Assembly (NCBI RefSeq): GCF_008000815.1
Contig: NZ_CP042806.1
Coordinates: 5,332,001 to 5,396,000 of the forward strand
Length of the DNA stretch: 64,000 nucleotides
Direction: 5' to 3'
Origin: Terriglobus albidus
GTDB taxonomy: Bacteria > Acidobacteriota > Terriglobia > Terriglobales > Acidobacteriaceae
The notes below the pieces were generated by a model. It was not told where the DNA came from and ran no database searches. It saw only the letters and a list, made by a program, of their open reading frames with translations. Shown piece after piece: positions 8,334 through 16,735 of this stretch. Position 1 is the first letter of the stretch. Every line of letters starts with the position of its first letter. The position numbers were made by a program, and so were the translations under genes.

Positions 8334-9349
8334 GGAACCAGACTCACCTTAATCGCACGTCTGCGGTCAGACGCCAGCTCGAATGCATCGCGTGAGTGCT
8401 CGAGCGGAACTTCAGCAGTAAGAATTGGCGATAGATCGATACGCTGCGATTCAAGCAGAGCAACGGCCATTCGGTACTCCTCGTAGAACCGGAAGCTTCC
8501 CACAAGTTCAATCTCCCGCGTGACAAGTATCGGCAACCGAAGCGGCTCCGTTGTGGCTGCCGGCAAAGATCCGAGTTGGACCACCCGGCCGCCGGGACGG
8601 ACATGCAGCAAGCATGTTGTGAGAGCCGCGATGGCTCCCGCGGCTTCGATCGCAACATCAAAACCATCCTCCATCAACCGCTCCCGGATGATATTGACGA
8701 CGTTGGAGGCGCCGAACAGTTGTGCCTTTGAGAGAGGCTCGTCCAATTGATCGGTGACGGTCACCTCAAACGCGCCGGCAAGCCTCGCACATAGAATCGT
8801 CAACAGACCGATCGGACCTGCACCTGTAATCAGAACCCGCTTGCCGACCAGATTGCCGGCACGACGGACGGCATGAAGCGAAACAGCGAGCGGCTCCGCG
8901 CAGGCAGCCACAGAGAATCGCAGTTGGTCACTGATCGGCACGCACTGTGATTCTTCAGCGACGAAAATCTCGGAGAACGCTCCATCCACATGCGGGAAAC
9001 GGGCGGCACTTCCATAGAACCTGACATCCGTACATAGGTTCGCCCGGCCGGAAAGACATTCACGACACGCGAGGCAGGGACGTGCGGGGTTCACGGCCAC
9101 ACGGGCGCCCACTTGTAACTCCGTCACACCGTCCCCGACAGCAACTACCGTTCCTGCGACTTCGTGTCCTAACACCATCGGCTGCCGAACCTCGAAACTG
9201 CCGACCCGGCCGTCGTGAAAATAGTGGAGATCCGATCCGCAGATGCCGCCTGCGCCGAGCCGTACAGCTACCTGCGACTTCTGCACCTCTGGAATACTTC
9301 GCTCCTCAACTCTCAAGTCAAGCGGACCATGGATCACGCAAGCACGCAT
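8330..9349 (-). CDS. idnD: Zinc alcohol dehydrogenase, L-idonate 5-dehydrogenase-like
   Basis: A medium-chain dehydrogenase of 339 residues. Catalytic zinc ligands are seen in GGICGSDLHYFHDG and LGHEVAG. The structural-zinc loop RPCLACRECLSGRANLC has four cysteines, and the NAD(P) fold has GAGPIGLL. The block SDLHYFHDGRVGSFEVRQPM is characteristic of IdnD/sorbitol-dehydrogenase-like enzymes that oxidise L-idonate to 5-ketogluconate. ATG at 9349 is preferred (GGAGG 6 bases upstream) over a GTG one codon earlier. The 5' end overlaps the MFS gene by 32 bp and the 3' end overlaps idnO as ATGA, so the three genes are one transcript. Confidence 0.82.
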   Translation of the reverse strand: MRACVIHGPLDLRVEERSIPEVQKSQVAVRLGAGGICGSDLHYFHDGRVGSFEVRQPMVLGHEVAGTVVAVGDGVTELQVGARVAVNPARPCLACRECLSGRANLCTDVRFYGSAARFPHVDGAFSEIFVAEESQCVPISDQLRFSVAACAEPLAVSLHAVRRAGNLVGKRVLITGAGPIGLLTILCARLAGAFEVTVTDQLDEPLSKAQLFGASNVVNIIRERLMEDGFDVAIEAAGAIAALTTCLLHVRPGGRVVQLGSLPAATTEPLRLPILVTREIELVGSFRFYEEYRMAVALLESQRIDLSPILTAEVPLEHSRDAFELASDRRRAIKVSLVP

Positions 9350-10622
9350 CACTTACCTCCCCTGTTCGCTCTTGTTCCCAGACCACCGGGCGATCGTCAA
9401 TACCGAACCAATAGGCCGCCGCCCCGATCAAAAGCACCGTGCTGGCAATGAAGAAGGCAGCGGAAAAACTCGCAGTACGCGACAGGACAACGCCGGTGAT
9501 CCAGGCTGCCAGTGTGGCCGAAGCATTCGCGAAAAGATTCTGCAGGCTCGTCCATTTTGCGGCTGCATCTTCGCCAGAGAGAGCCTGCGCCAGTGCCCAG
9601 TTATTCGACGAGAATAGACCGAGACAAAAGCTGGCGCCAAGAACGAGCAGAAGCCTCAGAGTAACTGGATGCACCTGGGCGGCAGCCAGCAAACAGGCAG
9701 CACAACCGATCGAGCCGAGACATACAGTCGCTTTTCTGACACGAATCGGGAGCGAACCCGACCGTATCAGACGATCTGAAACGTATCCGCTCCCTACAGA
9801 AGCGACGGTCAGAAGCCAGAACGGCATGGAGCTCATCCATACCAGTTGCTTGCCTGAGAATCCCGAATGCTCGACGAAATATGGCAGCCACACGACAAAC
9901 AGACTCCAGGCGTAGTTGCCTCCGATGTGGCCAACAGTAGCTCCCCAGAATGAGCCTTTCGAGGCGATCTGCCGATATGCCAGAGAGCGGGAGAAGGCGC
10001 TGGGAGAGGCGACTACATCAAGCGAGCGTGTGCTCATAAGCCAGACAGGAAGCCATACCAGGCTTAGCGCCCCGAGCCATAAGAACATCCCTCTCCAGCC
10101 GATCGCCAATAAAACTGTCGTACCGAGCATGATGCCGAGCGCCGGCCCGATCTTTGATCCCGCGTCGATCAGGCTGTTTGCCGTGCCCCGCAGGCCTTCC
10201 GGAAATAAACTTGTGATCAAAACCGCGGTCGCCGGATATGAGATTGATTCGCCACAGCCGAGTAAGAGTCTCATGCCGAACAGAACATAAAAGCTGCTGA
10301 TCGATACGCCGAAAACATGAATGTCGTGCGTGAAACCAGTAAACGCAGTCGCACAAGACCATACAAAGAATGCTCCCGCGTAGAGAGTGATGGCGTTCAT
10401 ACGCGCCAGCAGCTTGCCGGCAACGAGTTGCATGACGGTATAGGTCATGAAAAATGCTGAGGCAAGAACCCCCAATTGGGACTCGTCCAGGTGCAGTTCG
10501 CGTTTGATGCTCACCAATGCGATCGATAATGTGCCTCGATCGACAAAGCTTATTCCCATTGCAAACGTCAGCAGATAGAGAACCCGCCAACAGGTTTTCG
10601 AGGGTGAGCTTATTCCGGGCAC
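9318..10622 (-). CDS. MFS transporter of the sugar-acid operon (ACS family)
   Basis: A twelve-helix carrier of about 434 residues. LYLLTFAMGISFVDRGTLSIALVSIKREL is the ACS-type first helix and loop, and FFMTYTVMQLVAGKLLARM the second helix. Position at the head of an idnD-idnO operon suggests uptake of idonate, ketogluconate or a related acid; classical idn operons use a GntP-type permease instead. Start choice matters: GTG at 10622 has AAGGA seven bases upstream and leaves the whole 35-bp palindrome outside the gene. A TTG at 10655 would add 11 residues encoded by the palindrome itself. Confidence 0.8.
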   Translation of the reverse strand: MPGISSPSKTCWRVLYLLTFAMGISFVDRGTLSIALVSIKRELHLDESQLGVLASAFFMTYTVMQLVAGKLLARMNAITLYAGAFFVWSCATAFTGFTHDIHVFGVSISSFYVLFGMRLLLGCGESISYPATAVLITSLFPEGLRGTANSLIDAGSKIGPALGIMLGTTVLLAIGWRGMFLWLGALSLVWLPVWLMSTRSLDVVASPSAFSRSLAYRQIASKGSFWGATVGHIGGNYAWSLFVVWLPYFVEHSGFSGKQLVWMSSMPFWLLTVASVGSGYVSDRLIRSGSLPIRVRKATVCLGSIGCAACLLAAAQVHPVTLRLLLVLGASFCLGLFSSNNWALAQALSGEDAAAKWTSLQNLFANASATLAAWITGVVLSRTASFSAAFFIASTVLLIGAAAYWFGIDDRPVVWEQERTGEVSDACLRDPWSA

Positions 10623-10631
10623 AACTGATTC

Positions 10632-10666
10632 CTTCGGCACAATTGGTTCATCCAATTGTGCCGAAG
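10632..10666. promoter_or_regulatory. Perfect 15-bp inverted repeat, candidate GntR operator
   Basis: CTTCGGCACAATTGG, five-base spacer TTCAT, then the exact complement. The core AATTGG-N5-CCAATT resembles operators of FCD-type GntR regulators such as UxuR/ExuR (known consensus around TTGGTATACCAA). It lies 10 bp upstream of the likely MFS start and touches the -10 box of the predicted promoter, so a bound repressor would block initiation. The GntR gene is adjacent. Confidence 0.75.
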
Positions 10667-10694
10667 TCTATCCAAGCGTTCGCAGCAGTGTCAA
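10665..10694 (-). promoter_or_regulatory. Sigma-70-type promoter of the MFS-idnD-idnO operon
   Basis: On the minus strand a perfect TTGACA (10694-10689) is followed after 18 bases by TAGACT (10670-10665, four of six matches to TATAAT). It sits in the 45-77 bp gap between the GntR stop codon and the operon start, and its -10 abuts the 35-bp palindrome. Confidence 0.65.
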
Positions 10695-10699
10695 ATGAT

Positions 10700-11419
10700 T
10701 TATTTCCGGGACGCGCGGCTGCGCCGCTTGCGAAGCATCACGAACCGGGCGTTTGCATCCTCGAGATGCTCGCGCATAATCGAGCGCGCCGCCTCCGGGT
10801 CGTGCGCACGAATCGCACTCGCAATCCGTTCATGAAAATGAAGAGGGCGCTCAAGCTCGATACCGGAGAGGCTCATCATGGAATCCATGGTGACGCGATG
10901 CAGACGCTTGAAAAGGATCTGACAGATCCTGTCGCCACTTGCTCTGTAAACCGCATCGTGAAAACTGAGGTCGGCCAGGACTCGCTCCGTGGAGGAGGTA
11001 CTGGAGCGCAGGTCTTCGATGGCCCGCGCCAGAGCTCCGATATCCCCGGAATCCGCACGTTCCGCGGCACGAGCCGCGAGCTCCGGCTCCATCAGGATCC
11101 GGGTCTGAAAGAGCTCCTCGCCGCGAATGTCCTCCAGCAGTAAAAGGAACTCTATTGGTTCATCCAATATATTTTCAGCGGTCAGGCTTAAGTACGTACC
11201 ATCGCCAACGCGCTGGGTAAGGATACCCATCGTTTCTAGAACCTTCAATACCTGCCTTACCGAAGCGCGATTGACACCGAACTCCTCAGCCAGCTCCCGT
11301 TCGGTTGCAAGCCGTTCCCCTGGGCGAAGTCTTCCGTCGGCGATCCGTGACTTTAGATCGGTAATGATTCTTGATGTCACGCGATCGTCTTTTACCGAGG
11401 GCCCAGCCTTATCTCTCAT
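10700..11419 (-). CDS. FadR-type GntR transcriptional regulator of the sugar-acid operon
   Basis: A 239-residue regulator. The N-terminal winged helix (about residues 15-75) contains LRPGERLATERELAEEFGVNR and ASVRQVLKVLE. The C-terminal FCD ligand domain (about 95-225) has helices LADLSFHDAVYRASG and HERIASAIRAHDPEAARSIM. The FCD metal/acid-binding histidine and aspartate pattern is present (D-x3-H type in LSFHDAVY). It lies immediately upstream, on the same strand, of the MFS-idnD-idnO genes, and most likely represses them until a sugar acid binds. It contains within its own coding sequence a second copy of the operator core (11154-11168). Confidence 0.85.
   Translation of the reverse strand: MRDKAGPSVKDDRVTSRIITDLKSRIADGRLRPGERLATERELAEEFGVNRASVRQVLKVLETMGILTQRVGDGTYLSLTAENILDEPIEFLLLLEDIRGEELFQTRILMEPELAARAAERADSGDIGALARAIEDLRSSTSSTERVLADLSFHDAVYRASGDRICQILFKRLHRVTMDSMMSLSGIELERPLHFHERIASAIRAHDPEAARSIMREHLEDANARFVMLRKRRSRASRK
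11154..11168. promoter_or_regulatory. Second copy of the operator core inside the GntR gene
   Basis: ATTGGTTCATCCAAT is identical over 15 bases to the core of the palindrome at 10632-10666, including its asymmetric five-base spacer. Here it encodes LDEPIE of the regulator, about a third of the way into the gene. It may be an auxiliary or roadblock operator for autoregulation, or chance; identical spacer sequence argues against chance. Confidence 0.5.
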
Positions 11420-11517
11420 GCCAAGCAGTATGACCGATCGATTGGCAGCTTTCCAAGCGTAGCGCTCTGAGCTTCCAATCTGACCGCTCCGCCAGTACCG
11501 CGCCGCTCAGGCTTCCC

Positions 11518-12141
11518 TCACGCTTCCAGGATGCCCCGCTTCAACGCGATGAGCACGGCATGGGTACGATCGTTGGCCTGCAGCTTCGCGAGCACATTCT
11601 TCATGTGGCCCTTCACCGTATCCTCAGAGATGCTGAGGCGGTCGGCGACGATCTTGTTCGAACAGCCAGAGGCGACCGCCTGCAGCACCTGGAGCTCGCG
11701 TGTGGAGAGCGACTCCGAGCCGAGATGCTCTGCCATGCCGTGAGCAATCTCATCCGAGATGCGTTTGCGTCCCTGATGTGCCGCACGGATGGTGTCGATC
11801 AGCTCGGTGCCGAGCATGCTCTTCAGGATGAAGCCCATGGCGCCGGCCTGCAGGGCGCGGGTTGCGTGCACATCACCGGAGTAGGTTGTCAGCACGACGA
11901 TGCGCGCCTTGGGAAACTCTTCCCGGATCGCCTGAATCGCCTCGATGCCGTTCATGACAGGCATCTGCAGATCCATCAGCGTGACATCCGGACGGTGCTT
12001 TCGGTACGCGGCCACGGCCTCGACTCCGTTCGTCGCTTCGGCCACAAGCTCCATGTCAGGCGCCTTCTGCATGATGAAGGCAATACCATCCCTCATCAAA
12101 GGATGGTCATCGACAGTGAGTACACGGATCGGGGAGTTCAT
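11518..12141 (-). CDS. NarL/FixJ-family response regulator (orphan)
   Basis: A 207-residue two-domain response regulator. The receiver domain shows the acidic pair DD at 11-12, phospho-acceptor D57 in LMDLQMP, T85-type threonine in VVLTTYSG, and lysine in FILKSM. The C-terminal LuxR helix-turn-helix has LSTRELQVLQAVASGCSNKIVADRL and VKGHMKNVLAKL. No sensor kinase is encoded next to it, so its partner is elsewhere. It shares strand with the GntR gene 98 bp downstream but probably has its own promoter. Confidence 0.88.
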   Translation of the reverse strand: MNSPIRVLTVDDHPLMRDGIAFIMQKAPDMELVAEATNGVEAVAAYRKHRPDVTLMDLQMPVMNGIEAIQAIREEFPKARIVVLTTYSGDVHATRALQAGAMGFILKSMLGTELIDTIRAAHQGRKRISDEIAHGMAEHLGSESLSTRELQVLQAVASGCSNKIVADRLSISEDTVKGHMKNVLAKLQANDRTHAVLIALKRGILEA

Positions 12142-12479
12142 AAGCAGCCCTCCCTGGGGGGATATAGCAGTAGAGAAACGATATCACCGGCGACGCCCCC
12201 TCGCACCACCCCCGAAAGGGTTGGTGGTCCTGGGAAATCCGCTTGCCACCAGAATGCTGGCTTCGAGCCCTGGTTTTTTGTTTGTCATTTCGGAGCGCCA
12301 GCGGAGAAATCTGCTTTTCTCCCGATGTTTCTTAGCAGCCACTGAAAAGCAGATCCCTCCGGGATGACAAAACAAACGCGGTCGCGCCTGGCGCAATACC
12401 CTACCCTTCGCGATAAAGCCGAGAAGTGAGGCAACGAAAGTGGTGGCTTAACCGAATTTGTCGATTCGCCTGGGCAAGG
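12142..12479. repeat. Intergenic region with an imperfect long inverted repeat (family E)
   Basis: No gene is seen. Positions about 12276-12376 form an interrupted inverted repeat. TTTGTTTGTCATTTCGGA on the left pairs imperfectly with TCCGGGATGACAAAACAAA on the right, and inside it ATCTGCTTTTC pairs with GAAAAGCAGAT. Such elements are frequent in acidobacterial genomes; this one could fold as a cruciform or terminator. The rest appears unstructured. Confidence 0.55.
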
Positions 12480-13856
12480 CTACGCCAAAGGCTTGAGCTC
12501 CTGCAGGATGGTGGGGAGCAGTTCAGAGACCGTGGGATGAATATGCACTGCCCTGGCGACAAGATCATAGGTCTGCCGTGAGTACATGCAGGTCAGCAGG
12601 CAGTGAATTGCCTCATCGCCGCCGACGCCGAGAATTGTCGCTCCCAGAATGCGGCGCGACTCCGCATCGACCAACACCTTCATAAAGCCGGCAGACTCTC
12701 CCTTTTCCACCGCGCGTCCCACACGGGACATCGGGCGCTTGCCGATCAGTGCGGGTTTTCCGCTCTGCCGCACCTCGGTTTCCGTCATTCCGATATGCGC
12801 CAGCGGAGGATCGCTGAAAAGCGCATAGGCCGGAATACGATCCGCGGCCGAGCGAGTACCGCCGTCGAGCAGGTTATCGGCGACGATCTCGTAGTCATTC
12901 CAGGAAGTGTGCGTGAACGCTCCGCGTCCGTTACAGTCCCCCATCGCCCATACGGTTGGGCTGGCGGTGCGGAGATGCTCATCGGTGATGACGAATCCGT
13001 GAGCATCCATCTTCACACCTGCCGCCTGCAGGTTGAGATCGTCTGTATTCGGCCTGCGCCCGGTGGCCAGCAGGACGTGCGATGCTTCAACCTCCGGCTC
13101 TCCCTGCTCACAATCGACTGAGACCGTGACGCCGCGCTGGTTACTCCGCAACTGAATGCAGTTGGCGTGTGTCCGGAAACGTATCCCCTCAGCCTCCATA
13201 ATGGCCCGAAGTTCGGAGCTGGCATCTTCATCCTGCCGGGAGATGATGCGCGGGTTCCGCTCCACAACCGTTACCTCGCTGCCGAAGCGGCGGAACATCT
13301 GCGCAAACTCCAGGCCGATGAAGCTGCCGCCGACCACCGCCAGGTGCTGGGGTAGTTCGCGTAGCTGCAGGATCGTCGTGCTGGTCAGCGCGGGCACGCC
13401 TTCATGACCCTCCACGGTGGACATCGGCCGTGCGCCCACATTCAGAAAGATACGGGCGCCTTCCAGGAGCCGGTCCCCTACACGGACAGTCGTTGGCGAT
13501 TCAAAGACCGCCTGCCCCTGGATCAGGGTGCAGCGTTCCATGCTGCCGATCCAGGAGAGCAGCCCCTTACGCGAGGCTTCGACAATGCCGTTTTTCCTGG
13601 CCATCACGGCTTCCAGGTCGACACGCACCGTCCCATCCAGCCTGACGCCATAATCGTTCCCCCGGCGGGCGAGGTGGGCCGCGTATGCTGAGGCCACCAT
13701 CGCCTTGGTGGGCGTGCAGCCCACGTTCACGCAGGTTCCGCCTACAAGCTTGCGCTCGATCAGCGCCACTGTTTGTCCCGCGGCGTTCAGGCGCGACGCG
13801 AGAGCCGGGCCGGCCTGGCCGGCCCCGATAATAATGGCGTCATAGCGTTCGGTCAT
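12480..13856 (-). CDS. FAD-dependent pyridine nucleotide-disulfide oxidoreductase (mercuric reductase-like)
   Basis: A 458-residue class I flavoprotein disulfide reductase. It has an FAD-binding motif IIGAGQAGPALASRL, the redox pair C-VNVG-C in GGTCVNVGCTPTKAM, the NAD(P) fold AVVGGSFIGLEFAQMF, a second FAD motif ATGRRPNTD...VWAMGDCNG, and the dimerisation domain ending in HIHPTVSE (active-site His-Glu). It lacks the N-terminal heavy-metal domain and the C-terminal Cys pair of true MerA. It is therefore better read as a dihydrolipoamide-dehydrogenase/MerA-like reductase of unknown substrate. ATG at 13856 overlaps the stop of the DUF4126 gene (ATGA), so upstream in-frame starts are rejected. 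Confidence 0.85.
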   Translation of the reverse strand: MTERYDAIIIGAGQAGPALASRLNAAGQTVALIERKLVGGTCVNVGCTPTKAMVASAYAAHLARRGNDYGVRLDGTVRVDLEAVMARKNGIVEASRKGLLSWIGSMERCTLIQGQAVFESPTTVRVGDRLLEGARIFLNVGARPMSTVEGHEGVPALTSTTILQLRELPQHLAVVGGSFIGLEFAQMFRRFGSEVTVVERNPRIISRQDEDASSELRAIMEAEGIRFRTHANCIQLRSNQRGVTVSVDCEQGEPEVEASHVLLATGRRPNTDDLNLQAAGVKMDAHGFVITDEHLRTASPTVWAMGDCNGRGAFTHTSWNDYEIVADNLLDGGTRSAADRIPAYALFSDPPLAHIGMTETEVRQSGKPALIGKRPMSRVGRAVEKGESAGFMKVLVDAESRRILGATILGVGGDEAIHCLLTCMYSRQTYDLVARAVHIHPTVSELLPTILQELKPLA

Positions 13857-14320
13857 GCAGCCCCCTTGATTGCGGTAACCACCAGCGCGATGGCGAGAGC
13901 GTCTTCCAGCAGCGCCGCGCCGATCGCGGACTTCGTCACTTCTGTCAGCTTTTCCCGCAGCCATGCGCCGCCGTAGGTTCCAGCAACAGCTCCAAGGATA
14001 CCCAGAATCACGCCATAACCGAGCACGCTGTGGGCCGCACCAGCGGTTCCGCCGGCCAGGGCGCCCATCACGATGCGGGCAATGAACTGCGGCGGCACCT
14101 TGCGGCTCGGCGTCTTTGGCAGCTTATCGTTGATCAGCTCGGCGATGGCAAGCACGGTGAAAATCAGTACCGTCCACTTCGATGCCATGAAAGCGAGTGA
14201 TGTTCCGGCTACGGTAAGCATCCCCAGATGCGCTGCCCAGCTTGCGCCCGCCGGGGACGTTAGGGCACGCAGCCCAGAGACAAAACCAAATAGAAAAAGG
14301 ACGACGATCAGCATCGGCAC
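13853..14320 (-). CDS. DUF4126 family membrane protein
   Basis: A 155-residue inner-membrane protein with four to five hydrophobic segments (about 3-20, 28-62, 80-112, 135-152). It contains the family-like block ELINDKLPKTPSRKVPPQF followed by a glycine-rich helix GALAGGTAGAAHSVLGYGV. Function is unknown. It is translationally coupled to the flavin oxidoreductase gene that follows (ATGA overlap), so the two products may cooperate, for example in membrane redox chemistry. A truncated near-copy of its central part occurs at 18102-18362. Confidence 0.75.
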   Translation of the reverse strand: MPMLIVVLFLFGFVSGLRALTSPAGASWAAHLGMLTVAGTSLAFMASKWTVLIFTVLAIAELINDKLPKTPSRKVPPQFIARIVMGALAGGTAGAAHSVLGYGVILGILGAVAGTYGGAWLREKLTEVTKSAIGAALLEDALAIALVVTAIKGAA

Positions 14321-14621
14321 ACCCTCCAGATTTCGTTCAATTCAGGATGAGAGACAGGAGCCCAGCGCCTTCCAAGCTACTCGCACAGAAGGTTCCGGGA
14401 AAGCCCCTTTAGGAAAGGAAGGAATGCCACACTTTGGAGTCGGCGAAATAATCTCTTACAAACGCCCGCGATATGCTTAATTGGCATCCATTTATTTCTA
14501 GGGCTTGTTCGAACGGATCGCACAGCCCCATTTCACTATCTGCAGCTTGGTCTTGCCCGCCGGGGACTCGGCTGCCCAACACGGCAACGCGTTCAGGGTT
14601 CATGTTTCAAACATGTCGCAT
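14321..14621. other. Divergent intergenic region, no gene seen
   Basis: Roughly 300 bp between the DUF4126 gene (leftward) and the PIG-L-like gene (rightward), which should contain both promoters. An A/T-rich stretch lies around 14440-14500. No repeat of families A-E and no convincing ORF were found. Confidence 0.4.
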
Positions 14622-15404
14622 ATGTTCCGCCTTCAACCGAAGGCCTCCGCTGCTTTGATCCTTGGTCATCCCGGCCATGAACTTCGGGTCTATGGATGGA
14701 TTCGTTTCATCCGTCCTCTCACCTTTGTCATCACAGATGGCTCAGGGGCGTCAGGAATAAGCCGTCTGGATACGACGACCCAGCTTCTCAATCACCTGGG
14801 TTCTCCGATCGGAACGGTCTATGGACGATTCACGGACGAAGCTATCTACGAAACGATGCTCGCTCGTTCTCTGGAGCCGTTATGCGAGGTCGTTGAATCT
14901 ATCGCGTCCGCACTGATCGACGCCGAAATTGAGATAGTGGCGAGTGATGCCAGTGAGGGATACAACCCCACGCACGACATTTGCTTTGAGCTGACACAAG
15001 CCGCAGTGGAGCTGGTGCGCAAACGAACCCAGCGCGCGATCCGGCGGTACTCGTTCTGCCTCACAGAGTGGGAAGGATGTGTACCGTCTCAGATAGACGG
15101 AGAAGCGATTCATCTGAAACTGGATGATACCTGCCTTAACGAAAAGGTCGAGGCAGCTCGTTCCTATGTTGAGCTGCGAGATGAAGTCGATAGAGCGATC
15201 GAATGCAAAGGGATCGAGTATTTCCGGAACGAGGCCCTCATACCTTCGACAGGTTGGACAACCGCACCTGAGGACTATAAGGCCGGTTATGAGCTACGGG
15301 GAGAACAGCGGGTGGTTGAAGGCAAATATGCGCAGGTACTGCGATACAACGACCACCTCCTTCCAATCTTCCGCGGCCTGCGTCACTATGTCGATCAGAA
15401 CTAA
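14622..15404 (+). CDS. PIG-L/LmbE-like protein linked to a glycosyltransferase
   Basis: About 260 residues starting at MFRLQPKASAALILGHPGHE; an MSH extension from 14613 is possible and no strong Shine-Dalgarno decides. The N-terminal ALILGHPGHELRVYGWI and PLTFVITDGSG are arranged like the strand-loop of PIG-L/LmbE deacetylases (xHPDDE, then a threonine-rich strand). The canonical HPDDE is altered to HPGHE. A zinc-dependent de-N-acetylase activity is therefore an inference, and the protein may be a divergent or hydrolytic relative. It is followed 26 bp later by a glycosyltransferase gene, which supports a joint role in building a surface or small-molecule glycoconjugate. Confidence 0.5.
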   Translation: MFRLQPKASAALILGHPGHELRVYGWIRFIRPLTFVITDGSGASGISRLDTTTQLLNHLGSPIGTVYGRFTDEAIYETMLARSLEPLCEVVESIASALIDAEIEIVASDASEGYNPTHDICFELTQAAVELVRKRTQRAIRRYSFCLTEWEGCVPSQIDGEAIHLKLDDTCLNEKVEAARSYVELRDEVDRAIECKGIEYFRNEALIPSTGWTTAPEDYKAGYELRGEQRVVEGKYAQVLRYNDHLLPIFRGLRHYVDQN

Positions 15405-15430
15405 ATTTTCAGGGAGTTGAAATCTTTCCG

Positions 15431-16552
15431 GTGAAGATCCTTATCACCAACGCCAGCCTAGATACATCCTCCGGCACAGAGATTGTGGCGCGGGATCTGG
15501 CCCAGGCCATCGCACGCGCCGGACACACGCCGATCGTATTTTCCGGAACGCTGGGAGCTATTGCAGAGGAGTTGCGGGCAACTGGAATCCAGGTGACCGA
15601 CAATCTGGCGCAGATCGATGCCGCTCCAGATATTATTCACGGACATCACCATCAGCCATTGATGGAGGCTCTGCTCTATTTTCCAGAGACGCCTGCCATC
15701 TACCTGAGTCACGACGGCAGCAGCATCGTCGATGAACCGATCTATTTCCCACGGATACGTCGCTATTTCGCTGTGGATGAGCGCTGCCGGAACAGGATTC
15801 TACAAACCATAGGCCCAGCGGCCGGTGAGGTTTCGCTGATGCTAAATGCGGTCGATCTCGATCGCTTTCTCCCCCGTGCTCCACTGCCCGAAAGACCGCG
15901 CCGCGCGTTGCTTTTCAGCAATCACGCCCGTAATGACACCTATCTTCCAGCGGTGAGAAAAGCATGTGCTCGCGCCGGTATCCCCCTGGATGTGATGGGA
16001 TCTGGAACCGGCACTGCTAGCAGTACCCCCGAAAAAGGGCTCCCCAGCTACGATCTCGTCTTTGCCAAAGCGCGTTGCGCGCTGGAAGCCATGGCAACAG
16101 GATGCGCCGTGATTCTTTGTGACTTTGCCGGAGCCGGAGCTTATGTGACCGCGGCAACCTTCGATGAGATGCGCCGCAAGAACTTCGGACGCGCGCTGCT
16201 TACACAGCCGATCAAAGCAGAGGTCCTGCTGCGAGAGATTCAGAGATACGATCCTGCCGACGCGGCCGCTGTGAGCCAAAGGGTGCGCTCAGAAGCCGGT
16301 CTGGAAGAGGCCGCAAAACAGTGGCTTGCTATCTATGCCGACATCCTGGACGATTTCAGTCTCCACATGATCGATCGTAAGGCGGAAGGCCATGCAGCCT
16401 CTCTTTATATCGGGCGGTGGCACTCCCTCCAGCGAATAACTTGGGAAAAGGATCAGGCCGCGAGGCTCAAACGAATTCCCATGATCGGAAATTTCGTACA
16501 CAGGACCGGGGTTCGGCTACTGCGGCGGTTCAGCAGCGACAGCTCCCTTTAA
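15431..16552 (+). CDS. GT-B fold glycosyltransferase (GT4-like)
   Basis: A 373-residue protein with the N-terminal GT-B pattern ILITNASLDTSSGTEIVARDLAQAI (donor-side glycine-rich loop G-T-E) and acceptor-side HGHHHQPLM. A mid-protein linker VSLMLNAVDLDRFLPR is the usual xNGVDxxxF segment of GT4 enzymes. The C-terminal EKGLPSYDLVFAKARCALEAMATGCAVI is the nucleotide-sugar EAMAxG motif. Soluble or peripheral, with no transmembrane helix. It starts with GTG, is co-oriented with the PIG-L-like gene and followed by a terminator hairpin. The sugar and acceptor are unknown. Confidence 0.8.
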   Translation: MKILITNASLDTSSGTEIVARDLAQAIARAGHTPIVFSGTLGAIAEELRATGIQVTDNLAQIDAAPDIIHGHHHQPLMEALLYFPETPAIYLSHDGSSIVDEPIYFPRIRRYFAVDERCRNRILQTIGPAAGEVSLMLNAVDLDRFLPRAPLPERPRRALLFSNHARNDTYLPAVRKACARAGIPLDVMGSGTGTASSTPEKGLPSYDLVFAKARCALEAMATGCAVILCDFAGAGAYVTAATFDEMRRKNFGRALLTQPIKAEVLLREIQRYDPADAAAVSQRVRSEAGLEEAAKQWLAIYADILDDFSLHMIDRKAEGHAASLYIGRWHSLQRITWEKDQAARLKRIPMIGNFVHRTGVRLLRRFSSDSSL

Positions 16553-16560
16553 AAACAAGA

Positions 16561-16592
16561 AGCGGCGAGTTCCTCTCCGGAAACTCACCGCT
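16561..16592 (+). terminator. Stem-loop after the glycosyltransferase gene
   Basis: AGCGGCGAGTTCC near the stop codon pairs with GGAAACTCACCGCT, giving an 11-14 bp nearly perfect stem with a CTCTCC-type loop, followed by CTTCC rather than a clean T-run. It probably ends the PIG-L/glycosyltransferase transcript. Confidence 0.55.
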
Positions 16593-16610
16593 CTTCCAAA
16601 GAACAGCTAC

Positions 16611-16735
16611 TGCAGGCTAACGGTGCCCACACTGCTGCAAAGCGGGTAGGTGCCGCCAACGTTATTCGCCTTCCGGTTTGTGCCGGTCGAAGCCACAGTT
16701 CCATAGGGCGCACTCAGACCGCAGGAGACTGCCAG
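16611..16735 (-). pseudogene. C-terminal remnant of an unidentified protein (copy 1)
   Basis: The reverse strand has an open stretch ending NRKANNVGGTYPLCSSVGT-VSLQ-stop, overlapping the end of the YCII gene in another frame. A diverged copy of the same tail (NRKAINVGETYLLCRGVGT-INVQVAV-stop) occurs at 18389-18465. Matching stop positions and conserved NVG-TY-LC-VGT residues suggest both derive from one ancestral gene whose body is gone. I cannot name the parent. Confidence 0.4.

Noticed and set aside
11440-11454. TTGG-N7-CCAA upstream of the GntR start as a third operator
   Set aside because: Spacer is seven bases rather than five and the centre does not match the TTCAT of the other two sites.
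12480-13964. Longer start for the flavin disulfide reductase (36 extra residues)
   Set aside because: The extension (MAAGKADRS...) is the opposite-frame reading of the DUF4126 gene; ATG at 13856 with ATGA overlap is standard for coupled genes.
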